From the NCBI GenBank assembly GCA_041748615.1, contig JBGTCY010000083.1, positions 1-14,377 on the forward strand: a stretch of 14,377 nt of DNA, given 5' to 3'. The notes beneath the pieces were generated by a model that saw nothing but the letters and a program-made list of their open reading frames with translations, was not told where the DNA came from and ran no database searches. The position numbers and the translations under genes are program-made. This document shows, piece after piece, positions 1 to 7,579 of the stretch (position 1 is the stretch's first letter; the number at the start of each line of letters is the position of its first letter). This stretch comes from JBGTCY01 sp041748615. Lineage in GTDB: Bacteria > Bacteroidota > Bacteroidia > Chitinophagales > CAIOSU01.

Positions 1-1
1 A

Positions 2-310
2 ATTTACACTCCGGTTTCCGCTGCTGAAAAAATTATTCAATCACCTGAACTCAAACTTTTTCCGAATCCTTTTTCCGAACAGATTTTTATTGAAGTTGAA
101 CCCAAAGGAAAAGGACCATTACTGATTTTGATTTATGACATGAACGGCAGACTGATTGCAAAAGTGGCAGAAGTAAAATCTTTAAAATCGAAGGCAACTT
201 TTTTATGGAACGGAAAAAACTCAAATGGTCAGCTTTGTCCTCCGGGTCAATACTTGTGTGTTGTCCGGCATGGGAACAGTCTGGAAACAAAAAAATTAGT
301 TAAGCTTTGA
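2..310 (+). CDS. C-terminal end of a T9SS-exported protein (5' partial)
   Basis: The frame is open from the first bases of the window and stops at TGA 308-310, giving the last 102 residues of a larger protein. What is visible is a type A T9SS sorting domain: LKLFPNPFSEQIFIEVE, then a beta-strand segment IYDMNGRLI, then WNGKNSNGQLCPPGQYLCVV and a basic end KKLVKL. The FPNP start, the (I/V)YDMNGR core and the G-x-Y strand are the usual landmarks of this roughly 80-residue domain. In Bacteroidota it directs cargo through the outer membrane and is normally removed or anchored at the surface. Nothing of the functional part of the protein lies in the window, so its activity is unknown. It converges on the minus-strand gene that ends at 533. 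Confidence 0.85.
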   Translation: MYTPVSAAEKIIQSPELKLFPNPFSEQIFIEVEPKGKGPLLILIYDMNGRLIAKVAEVKSLKSKATFLWNGKNSNGQLCPPGQYLCVVRHGNSLETKKLVKL

Positions 311-439
311 GTTGGTCTAAAATGAATCAGAATAAAAGCGCCAAAAAAACAATTCACAAAAAAAATAATATTCAATTCTAAAATTCAAAACACTAAACGA
401 TTCAGAGATTTTGTTATCTGGGTTTGAAGTTTTCTTTTT

Positions 440-479
440 TTTGTGATTGGAATTTATTTGTGATTTACTTTTTGTGATT
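440..479. repeat. Three short direct repeats TTTGTGATT in an AT-rich intergenic region
   Basis: The nonamer TTTGTGATT occurs at 440-448, 457-465 and 471-479, embedded in T-rich sequence between two convergent genes. Around 350-370 there is an approximate complement (AATTCACAAAAAAAA) of the first copy, so the 311-532 gap could fold loosely. No gene is seen in that gap. A 7-bp hairpin (509-515 with 520-526) sits just past the stop of the minus-strand gene but lacks a U tract on that strand. The repeats may be simple low-complexity spacer. Confidence 0.5.
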
Positions 480-532
480 TGAAATTTCAATTCCTGTCTA
501 ATGACTGGTTTTTCCTGCGGGAAAAATGTAGA

Positions 533-1402
533 TTACTTATGACTGTGTCCCGGTTCATAGATGAGTCGTAAAAAGCCGCTGAATCTTTCCACTTCGCGCT
601 TAATCGGAATCCCGACTACAATTCCAAGCATCAGGTTTTCCGCAAATGCCAGCCGCATTTGCGGACGAATGGTCATGTCGAAATCATTCTTATGAATTTC
701 TTTGTTAAACTCAACACCCACGAAATTGCGGGTGCCGGCAATCATGTAATGGAAGTTGGAGTTGATTTGATAATTGGTGTGAACATTTCCTGTTTCAAAT
801 TCATGTTCAATTACCGGACCGGTATACAGAAGCGTGTGAAAATTACTTCCCCATCTTTTAGCGATGATAAAAAAAGGGTTATAAGCATTGCCGTAAAGAA
901 AATCTTTCTTGCCATAATCATTAAAAGGGAATAGCAGTAACTCATTAAGATATCCTGCCGCCATTGACATTTTCAATTTTTCAGAAACAAAAAATGAATA
1001 CTGTGCCGCAAGTTTCAGCCCGTCTAATTTACTGCCGGGAACTTCAACGCTGTCCGCATCCCCATCCGAATTTTTGTAATAAAAAGTAAATGGCAATTCC
1101 ACTTCTAGTCCGAGGCGGTTGATGGGTGCCCATTCATATTCTACCAATGCAGCATAACTGTCATAATCCAGATTGTCTGTCATTCCAAAGCCGATGTTCC
1201 ATTCCTTTTCTCCTTTTCTTGCGCCCAAATCGCGGATGAGGTCAATATATAAGGGTTCGGCATGTAGTACCTTGGGGGAGGTTTTGATCTCTTCCGTTTC
1301 AGAGATGTAAAGGCTGTCTAAAGTTTTTTTATCGGGAACATCAACCTGGCTAAACGCGGCAGATGAAATAAAAAGTAAAAGTAGAATATAAAGTACAGGC
1401 AT
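533..1402 (-). CDS. Putative outer-membrane beta-barrel-like protein, family of unknown function
   Basis: 289 residues with an N-terminal signal peptide (MPVLYILLLLFISSAAFSQ, probable cleavage near residue 19). After a short linker comes a striking block, LYIDLIRDLGARKGEKEW (about 51-68). It is followed by alternating short strands such as AALVEYEWAPINRLGLEVELPF, LKLAAQYSFFVSEKLKMSMAAGY and RPQMRLAFAENLMLGIVVGIPI, which look like amphipathic beta strands. It ends in a histidine-rich GHSHK. I recognise this as a conserved Bacteroidota envelope family but cannot assign a function. The strand pattern suggests an outer-membrane barrel or a beta-rich periplasmic protein. The ATG at 1402 directly precedes the signal peptide, which supports this start. 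It lies 148 bp downstream of yidC on the same strand; no good promoter was found for it, so read-through from yidC is possible. Confidence 0.75.
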   Translation of the reverse strand: MPVLYILLLLFISSAAFSQVDVPDKKTLDSLYISETEEIKTSPKVLHAEPLYIDLIRDLGARKGEKEWNIGFGMTDNLDYDSYAALVEYEWAPINRLGLEVELPFTFYYKNSDGDADSVEVPGSKLDGLKLAAQYSFFVSEKLKMSMAAGYLNELLLFPFNDYGKKDFLYGNAYNPFFIIAKRWGSNFHTLLYTGPVIEHEFETGNVHTNYQINSNFHYMIAGTRNFVGVEFNKEIHKNDFDMTIRPQMRLAFAENLMLGIVVGIPIKREVERFSGFLRLIYEPGHSHK

Positions 1403-1550
1403 TTATTATTAAAATTTTGATAGGCAATTTTACGAAAATCAGGAGGGGTGGGCTGTCAGTTGATTGTTAAAAATTGCAAAACAATTCATTAAATGAACGC
1501 TCTTGAATTTTTTAACAATAGGCAGTGCGGATGAAGGTGTTTCCGCTTTT

Positions 1551-3413
1551 TTATTTTTTCTTTTTTTGCGCTTCGCGTTGCTGACGCGCGACATCCTCAA
1601 GCTTTTGCTGCCAGGAGGATTTTTTCACCGGCTTCTTTTTGTTTTCCTGAATTTTTTTGTGCAGCGCGTCTTCGTCAATAATGAATTTTTTTATCACCCA
1701 TTGTTGCGCGTAGCTGATGATGTTTGTCAGGAAATAATAATAAGTGAGCGCAGCGGGGAAACTGTTGAAAATACCCAGCAGCATAATCGGGAAAATATAG
1801 GGCATGTATTTCATGGATGCCGGTCCGGTGGCGAATTGTGTCTGCGTCATTGCGTATAAAATCGAGGTGACGGTCATCAGCAGGGTGAACAGGCTGACAT
1901 GGTCGCCATAAAACGGAATGGTGAATCCCGGGGGGAAATTATAGATGGAATCATAGGTTGATAGGTCGGTTGCCCACAAAAAACTTTCCTGTCTTAGCTC
2001 GATGGAAGTCGGGAAGAAATAATACATGGCAATCAAAATCGGGAATTGGAGCAACTGAGGCAAACATCCTCCCATCGGACTCACTCCCGCGCTTTGGAAA
2101 AGTTTCCATTGCTCGGATGCGAATTTCTGCTGGTCTTCTTTGTGCTTTTCTTTCAGTTCTGTGATTTCCGGCTGCAACAGGCGCATCATTGCCATGGATT
2201 TATAAGAACGGTAAGTGAGCGGGAACAAAACGATTTTAATCAGCAGCGTGAGAAAGAAAATAATAAAACCGTAGTTGCTCACGTATTTTTCTAACCAGTT
2301 GAACACGGGAATGATAATCCATTTATTGATGTATGAAACCCACGACATGAATCCGGTGACCATCACGATGGATTCGAGTTCAATCTCCAATGAACGTAAA
2401 GTTTGATAGTGGTTCGGACCGATGAAATAACTCATGGCATATTGCTGGTCGTTGCTGCCTCTGAAGGGCAGAATAAAGGATGCTTCCATCGTTTTCAGAT
2501 AGCCGGGGTCGTTGTTCTCTAAACTTTTCACTGTGCCGTTTGTAAAACCTTCCGGATAAATCAATGTGTGATTAAAAAATTGCTGTTTGAAAGAAACCCA
2601 GGTGAATGAAGTGGAGAGCGATTCGCTGTCATCACCCGATTCAGAAAGATTACTGACATCGTCATTTTTATATTTGTAAAAAGCGGCAGTGTAGCGGTTT
2701 TCGCTTTCCTTGCTTTTTTCCACCTGCCTCAATTTCCGCGAGTTGAAAAAACTGATATAATTGGCATTGCGGGGGATGATATCGTTAAACCCGACCATAT
2801 GCAAAGTATAATTCACAACATATCTTCTTTGCGGGTCAAAGGCGTAACGATGTTCTAAATATTTTCCCTCCCCGGCTGTAATCCGTAAAGTAATTTGTTC
2901 ACCGCTTTCCGTAATGTCAAAATAGAGGTCGCGGGTATTGATGACGCGGTTATCAATTGTCGGAAAATTCAGATTGGTGAGGTTGTCATCATTGTCAAAA
3001 AGTATCAGCGGCAAAGAATCCGAGGTGACATAATTTTTCAATTCCGCGCTCTTCATCAGCGCGCCTTTGTTGGAAAAAACGATTTTGAGATGTTCATTTT
3101 CCAGCGTCACGAATTTTTCTTCACCGGTTCCCGCTTCATGAAAAATACCGAAGTCTTTCACCAATTTCTCTGTGAGGTCTGAACTGTCCGGCTTGCCGGT
3201 GATGATGCCGGGTTCACTCTCTTCGGTCTCGGAGCCGGGCATGGTCTTCAGCAAAGGCGGTGAAGGCTGCGTCTTCATAATATCGGTAGAATCGGCTGCA
3301 AGTTGTTCCTCCATGAACTTGCGTCTTTCTTCAGCTACTTTCACGTTGTAGAGGCTGTATGCAACAAGGATAACGGCAATGAGAATGATGCCTATGAGTG
3401 TATTTCTGTCCAC
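1551..3413 (-). CDS. yidC: Membrane protein insertase YidC (Oxa1 family, long form)
   Basis: 620 residues. YidC inserts and folds inner-membrane proteins, alone or with the Sec translocon. Residues 5-23 form the N-terminal membrane anchor. About 95-350 are the large periplasmic beta domain of Gram-negative YidC. About 350-585 are the insertase core: YGFIIFFLTLLIKIVLFPLT (381-400), the cytoplasmic MARMxLQPEI-like loop here as MAMMRLLQPEITELKEKH, GGCLPQLLQFPILIAMYYFF (448-467), then IELRQESFLWATDLS and two more membrane segments. The last 40 residues are lysine-rich, as expected for ribosome contact. The hydrophilic-groove arginine of E. coli YidC (R366) aligns with Lys393, still positive. Translation must start at GTG 3413, because the next Met (residue 34) would delete the membrane anchor. 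The gene appears to have its own promoter (3446-3476). The frequent Bacteroidota neighbour pyrG is not adjacent. Confidence 0.97.
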   Translation of the reverse strand: MDRNTLIGIILIAVILVAYSLYNVKVAEERRKFMEEQLAADSTDIMKTQPSPPLLKTMPGSETEESEPGIITGKPDSSDLTEKLVKDFGIFHEAGTGEEKFVTLENEHLKIVFSNKGALMKSAELKNYVTSDSLPLILFDNDDNLTNLNFPTIDNRVINTRDLYFDITESGEQITLRITAGEGKYLEHRYAFDPQRRYVVNYTLHMVGFNDIIPRNANYISFFNSRKLRQVEKSKESENRYTAAFYKYKNDDVSNLSESGDDSESLSTSFTWVSFKQQFFNHTLIYPEGFTNGTVKSLENNDPGYLKTMEASFILPFRGSNDQQYAMSYFIGPNHYQTLRSLEIELESIVMVTGFMSWVSYINKWIIIPVFNWLEKYVSNYGFIIFFLTLLIKIVLFPLTYRSYKSMAMMRLLQPEITELKEKHKEDQQKFASEQWKLFQSAGVSPMGGCLPQLLQFPILIAMYYFFPTSIELRQESFLWATDLSTYDSIYNFPPGFTIPFYGDHVSLFTLLMTVTSILYAMTQTQFATGPASMKYMPYIFPIMLLGIFNSFPAALTYYYFLTNIISYAQQWVIKKFIIDEDALHKKIQENKKKPVKKSSWQQKLEDVARQQREAQKKKK

Positions 3414-3445
3414 TTTAATTTACGGCTAATGAATTAATCGGGCTG

Positions 3446-3476
3446 CAAACTTACATATTACATGGCAGAAGTCAGA
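3446..3476 (-). promoter_or_regulatory. Probable promoter of yidC
   Basis: Read on the minus strand there is an exact Bacteroidota -7 element TAAGTTTG (3446-3453). It is preceded, after 19 nt, by TCTG (3473-3476), one base off the TTTG -33 element. Transcription would begin near 3439, leaving a leader of about 25 nt before the GTG start at 3413. The -7 match is perfect and the -33 match partial. Confidence 0.5.
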
Positions 3477-3545
3477 GTGATTTGCGAAGCGAAATGAAAT
3501 ACGATATAAGTTTAAATTGAAAAGATTACGGGTTCATGGAAAGGG

Positions 3546-4142
3546 TTATATCTTCCATCGTAAAAGTGTCTTTAGCGATTCTTTCAGGTTGATTCCAAAA
3601 CTGATTAATCCATCCTGATGTCCTGCCATTGCCATGATTTTCACTTTTTTTAATTCCGTTTTTTCAAAAAGTTTTTTTACGGCTTCGCACATCTCGATTG
3701 TTCCGTATGCGACAGTGTCGGATGTGGTCGGAATCTGATATTTCAGTCTGCTCCACATTTCAGGATGATGCACATGGATAACGCTGTTGATTTTTTTATC
3801 CAATCTGTAAAACATAGCATGTGTAAGCGATTCGGAAGAAGCGTTTACCGGTCCCGCGCATTTCAGACTGTTTTTTTTGAAATCAACTTCCGTGACTAAG
3901 GTGAAATGTCTTTTATCCGCTCTTTTCAGATGCCCGGTTTGTGTTCCTGAAATAATGAATTGGTTGAAGTCGCCAAACCTGATGCTGATGTTGCCATAAC
4001 CGATTCCATCCGTGATGCCGATAAAGCCGAGTTGATAACAAAGATTTCTGTAACGCACGATTTCGCTGACGATGGATTCGGAAAACGAAGGTAACTTATT
4101 CCAATCAGGATGAAATTTGATATAACCTTCATCTATCAGCAT
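3546..4142 (-). CDS. Class II aldolase/adducin-family protein, possibly acting on methylthioribulose-1-phosphate
   Basis: 198 residues from ATG 4142. An in-frame TTG at 4178 would add 12 residues of no recognisable character, so ATG is preferred. Positions below count from the TTG. Class II aldolase landmarks are present: GNIS with R67 (phosphate-binding loop, 62-67), ISGTQTG (76-82), ASSES with E116 as candidate catalytic glutamate, the zinc motif HVHH (135-138) and a later histidine in AGHQDG (H187) as candidate third zinc ligand. The superfamily includes L-fuculose- and L-ribulose-phosphate enzymes and MtnB, the methylthioribulose-1-phosphate dehydratase. It lies downstream of mtnA, 127 bp away with this start, on the same strand. 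A role on the product of MtnA, either as a dehydratase or as a retro-aldolase yielding DHAP, is therefore an attractive inference. The sequence alone does not separate these activities. Confidence 0.85.
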   Translation of the reverse strand: MLIDEGYIKFHPDWNKLPSFSESIVSEIVRYRNLCYQLGFIGITDGIGYGNISIRFGDFNQFIISGTQTGHLKRADKRHFTLVTEVDFKKNSLKCAGPVNASSESLTHAMFYRLDKKINSVIHVHHPEMWSRLKYQIPTTSDTVAYGTIEMCEAVKKLFEKTELKKVKIMAMAGHQDGLISFGINLKESLKTLLRWKI

Positions 4143-4269
4143 ATTGGTTGTTCGGGAGGATTTTAAAGGATGGTTCAAAAAATTACATTTTTATCATGTT
4201 ACAGCTTCCCGCTTCGGAAATCAGGTACAAGATGCGGATTTTTTAGGATAACTCGAAATGTCGAATGTT

Positions 4270-5367
4270 TTATTGATTAAAAAACATCAATGAAAGCGAT
4301 TTGCGGTCGGGTTTGCAGATGCCGCGTTCGGTAATCAATCCGGTGACAAGCCGGGCGGGCGTCACATCAAAAGCGTAGTTTGCCGCTTTGCTATGCGAAG
4401 GAGTGACTAACACTGAAACAATTTTATTTCCGTCAAAACCCTGCACATGTTTCACTTCATGTTCGCTTCTTTCTTCAATCGGAATGTCAGCGGCTTCTTT
4501 GGTTTCCCAATCAATGGTGGAAGAGGGCAGGGCGACATAAAACGGAACTTTATTGTCAAAGGCAGCGAGCGCTTTGAGGTAGGTTCCGATTTTATTACAG
4601 ACATCTCCGTTCGCGAGCGTTCGGTCAGTACCCACGATGCACAGGTCCACCATGCCACGTTGCATGAGATGTCCGCCCGCGTTGTCAACGATGACGGTGT
4701 GCGGAACACCATGGCGGTCTAATTCCCATGCGGTGAGTCCGGCTCCCTGGTTGCGGGGGCGCGTTTCGTCCACCCAGACATGAACAGGAATACCTTTGTC
4801 ATGCGCCATGTATATCGGTGCGGTGGCAGTTCCGTAATCCACCGTTGCGAGCCATCCCGCGTTGCAATGCGTGAGGATATTGACCGGCTCGCCATTTTTT
4901 TTCTGACTGATGGCTTCAATGATTTCAAGTCCGTGTTTTCCGATTTGTTTGCAGGCTTTCACATCTTCATCCGCCATACGGTCGGCATTTTCCAAAGCGA
5001 TTTTTACTTTCTCACCCAGATTTTTTCCTTCTTTGATGGCGTGCATCTGAATTTCAAGCGCCCATTTCAAATTACTTGCAGTTGGGCGGGAGGCAATCAG
5101 TTTGTCATACGCATCTGAAAGTTTTTCCTCCAGGTTATGTCCGTTCGCATGAAGCAAGGCGGAATACAATCCATACGCTGCCGTAATGCCAATCAGTGGC
5201 GCACCTCGCACGAGCATGTCGCTGATTGCATGAACAAAATCGTCAGGATGTTTCAGTTCGCGCACATAAAATTCATGCGGTAGATAACGCTGGTCAATCG
5301 CCATCACTTCGAGCGGATTATCAGGATTCACCCAAATGGTGCGGTAGTTTTTGTTGTTTACTTTCAT
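4270..5367 (-). CDS. mtnA: S-methyl-5-thioribose-1-phosphate isomerase
   Basis: 365 residues, the usual length for MtnA. The enzyme isomerises methylthioribose-1-phosphate to methylthioribulose-1-phosphate in methionine salvage from methylthioadenosine. Diagnostic segments are RGAPLIGITAAYGL (54-67), SRPTASNLKWAL (93-104), ILTHCNAGWLAT with catalytic Cys168, VWVDETRPRNQGAGLTAWEL (197-216), and VGTDRTLANGDVCNKIGTY with catalytic Asp248. The Cys and Asp pair marks MtnA within the wider eIF2B-alpha-like family. Its ATG overlaps the TGA of comEC (ATGA at 5364-5367), which implies translational coupling. A class II aldolase follows. The kinase MtnK, the phosphorylase MtnP and the other canonical salvage enzymes are not in the window, so the pathway must be completed elsewhere or be shortened. 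Confidence 0.96.
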   Translation of the reverse strand: MKVNNKNYRTIWVNPDNPLEVMAIDQRYLPHEFYVRELKHPDDFVHAISDMLVRGAPLIGITAAYGLYSALLHANGHNLEEKLSDAYDKLIASRPTASNLKWALEIQMHAIKEGKNLGEKVKIALENADRMADEDVKACKQIGKHGLEIIEAISQKKNGEPVNILTHCNAGWLATVDYGTATAPIYMAHDKGIPVHVWVDETRPRNQGAGLTAWELDRHGVPHTVIVDNAGGHLMQRGMVDLCIVGTDRTLANGDVCNKIGTYLKALAAFDNKVPFYVALPSSTIDWETKEAADIPIEERSEHEVKHVQGFDGNKIVSVLVTPSHSKAANYAFDVTPARLVTGLITERGICKPDRKSLSLMFFNQ

Positions 5368-7484
5368 TTGTTGAAGATTTCAATGTATGCTCCATTGCTG
5401 TTCACATCATAACAATCCAATTCAAGCCTGACACATTCATTCATCCATTTTCTCACCGAGGATGTTTGATTTGAACTGTCAAAGATGAATTTTTTTGTGT
5501 CATAAATTTTAACTAAGTCTTTTATTTTCACAGAAGCATTTTCAGAAACCAGCACCATTTCCACTTTCATTTTTTTACGCTCCTCATCAATTCTGATTTC
5601 ATCGTTTACCCGTGCAATCCTTTTATCAAGAAATTGAAAATAGTTTTCAAAACTACTGACAAAGGGAGTTTCAAAACCCGGAACGCTCACGGTGATATTT
5701 TTCCGCAGACCGGATTCCCACCAGTTGTGTTTGATATGAAACAGCATTTTGCTTCGGTCATTCAATAGTTTTTCATCCGAATAAAAAACATGTTTTCTTC
5801 CGTAAATAAAATCAATCGCGGTGGAATTGGGCACACTATATACAATTATTTTTTTCTGCCGGTTTTGTGAAATATTTTCATTAAACCCGGTAAATAGCAG
5901 CATCGCAAAAGCGCTCAATATTATCAGCATGGAGGCATTGATTTTTAAATAAACATACACAATCATTCCGGCAATGAGCAGATAGATGAGCCACGTTTCA
6001 AAAATGCTGAAATCCATTCCCTGGATTAACGAATAGGGGAGGGCGTCAATAAATGCAATAACTGAATTCAGGATAACAAGAATGGAATTCAACAGCCAGC
6101 CTAAAAAATATTTCAAAACAGGAAATTGAAGATGTACCGATGCAAACAAAGCCAGCCCGGTGTAAAGGATGATGGAGGCTGCCGGGATGACAATTAAATT
6201 TGAAAACAAAAAATACACGGGGAACTGGTGAAAATACAGCAAACCGATGGGGAATGTTGCGACTTGCGCTGCCAGCGAAACCGAAGTGATAGCCCAGATG
6301 CTATTTAAGAATTTATTTTTGACATATAACAGTCCGTATATTTTCGGTTGGAGCATTACAATCCCGGCAACGGCAGCATAGGAAAGTTGAAATCCTACTT
6401 CCATAATGAGGTAAGGATTGAACAACAATAAAATGAAAGCAGAAATCGCGAGGATATTGTAGATGCTGGTGATGCGCTTCAGATTGGTCGCCAGTGAAAT
6501 CAGCGTGAACATCACCGCAGCGCGCATCACCGATGGGGAAAGCCCGGTGATACAGGCATAAATCCAGATGATGCCGACCATGATGATGGTTTTCAGAACT
6601 TTTGTCCTTGAGTTTTTATCCAGAAAGAAAAAGACATATCCGAAAATGATATAAATAATCCCCACATGAAGACCGGACACAGCGAGCACATGCATCGCGC
6701 CCGAACTGGAATACGCTTTGATTAAGTCATCATCTAATTTTTCGCGCATACCCAGGATGAGCGAAGAGGCTACGGCAAGCGCGTTTTTATCGTGGACATG
6801 CTTTTCCAATATTTGCGAGAGGTGTTTTCGCAAATCGAGCAAAGCGGCATACACGCTGTTTCCTTCATTGCTTCCCTGAGCTAACCAGTCATTGGAAGAA
6901 AGGTAAACCTGGTGGTGTACCTGCCTGAAACTCATGAATCGTTTGTAATTAAATTCGCCCGGATTTTTAGGTTCAGGCAGCGGATTGAAATTTGTTTTTA
7001 CCCAAATCCGGTCGCCATATTTCAGTTGTTTGGAAAGCGAATCTTTTTTGAAATACACTAAGATTCTGCCTTTTACTTTGAGCAAGGAATCATCTCTGGA
7101 AATGAAAACTGCTTCCGCGACCGTCTTTAAACTTTTTTCTTTTTCAACCAATGGCTCGGTGATGTACAAAAGCGTGATGGCGTTTTTTTCAAAATGATAA
7201 CTGAAGTGTTTCGCATCATTGATTTGAGTATAATAATGGCAAAGCAGGTAACCGGAAAATAAAAATGTGAGATAAACCGCGCATCCATACCATCCGAATG
7301 AATTTGTTTTTCTCAATAACACAGTGCCATAGTGTACCAACAACAATATGGTCACGAGTGAAAGCATTGTTGCAAGCATGAATTTCAAAGAAGGGTGGTA
7401 GGGCATGAACACATAACCGATGATTCCGGCAACAAACGGAATAATCAGGCGAATGAAGGATATTTCTTTGAGGTAAAAAAGCAT
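5364..7484 (-). CDS. comEC: ComEC/Rec2-family DNA-uptake channel protein
   Basis: 706 residues. ComEC forms the inner-membrane channel that passes single-stranded DNA into the cell during natural transformation. The N-terminus has membrane segments (about 8-28, 35-57, 65-85) followed by a soluble DUF4131-like region with KVKGRILVYFKK and KYGDRIWVKTNFNPLPEPKNPGEFN-type motifs (about 137-180). The competence domain core is unmistakable: SSGAMHVLAVSGLHVG (260-275) and ITGLSPSVMRAAVMF (312-326), followed by many membrane helices to about residue 535. The last 160 residues are soluble and contain no HxHxDH metal motif, so the C-terminal metallo-beta-lactamase-like domain of some ComEC proteins is absent or degenerate. 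Start ATG 7484 is well placed before a hydrophobic N-terminus. No convincing promoter was found between it and the terminator at 7528-7561. Confidence 0.95.
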   Translation of the reverse strand: MLFYLKEISFIRLIIPFVAGIIGYVFMPYHPSLKFMLATMLSLVTILLLVHYGTVLLRKTNSFGWYGCAVYLTFLFSGYLLCHYYTQINDAKHFSYHFEKNAITLLYITEPLVEKEKSLKTVAEAVFISRDDSLLKVKGRILVYFKKDSLSKQLKYGDRIWVKTNFNPLPEPKNPGEFNYKRFMSFRQVHHQVYLSSNDWLAQGSNEGNSVYAALLDLRKHLSQILEKHVHDKNALAVASSLILGMREKLDDDLIKAYSSSGAMHVLAVSGLHVGIIYIIFGYVFFFLDKNSRTKVLKTIIMVGIIWIYACITGLSPSVMRAAVMFTLISLATNLKRITSIYNILAISAFILLLFNPYLIMEVGFQLSYAAVAGIVMLQPKIYGLLYVKNKFLNSIWAITSVSLAAQVATFPIGLLYFHQFPVYFLFSNLIVIPAASIILYTGLALFASVHLQFPVLKYFLGWLLNSILVILNSVIAFIDALPYSLIQGMDFSIFETWLIYLLIAGMIVYVYLKINASMLIILSAFAMLLFTGFNENISQNRQKKIIVYSVPNSTAIDFIYGRKHVFYSDEKLLNDRSKMLFHIKHNWWESGLRKNITVSVPGFETPFVSSFENYFQFLDKRIARVNDEIRIDEERKKMKVEMVLVSENASVKIKDLVKIYDTKKFIFDSSNQTSSVRKWMNECVRLELDCYDVNSNGAYIEIFNK

Positions 7485-7527
7485 CCATGAAAATACAAAC
7501 CGGAATGATTTTGTACAAGTTTTGTGT

Positions 7528-7561
7528 AAAAAAAAAGGCTCCCGTTTGGAAGCCTTTTTTT
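7528..7561 (-). terminator. Rho-independent terminator of the 1045-residue secreted-protein gene
   Basis: Perfect 10-bp arms AAAAAAGGCT (7531-7540) and AGCCTTTTTT (7551-7560) flank a 10-nt loop. Read on the minus strand the hairpin is followed by a run of U, and it lies 19 nt past the stop at 7580. The arms are A/T-flanked on both sides, so it could also work for plus-strand transcripts, but none is known here. Confidence 0.85.
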
Positions 7562-7579
7562 ATTTTAAATACCGAAGAA

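Noticed and set aside
1527..1556. Hairpin GCGGA/TCCGC followed by T runs on the plus strand, terminator-like
   Set aside because: No plus-strand gene ends there; on the minus strand the tail is not U-rich, and the T run is the complement of YidC lysine codons.
1503..1859. Plus-strand open frame of 118 codons antisense to the end of yidC
   Set aside because: It is the complement of the lysine-rich, well-conserved YidC C-terminus and has no promoter, domain or plausible composition.
4179..4269. Separate promoter between mtnA and the class II aldolase
   Set aside because: No TAnnTTTG element with a TTG at 19-23 nt was found, so co-transcription with mtnA is the simpler reading.
7485..7527. Promoter for the comEC unit
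   Set aside because: GGTTTG and a TTG are present but lie about 12-15 nt apart and TA is missing from the -7 element, so no match to the consensus with proper spacing.
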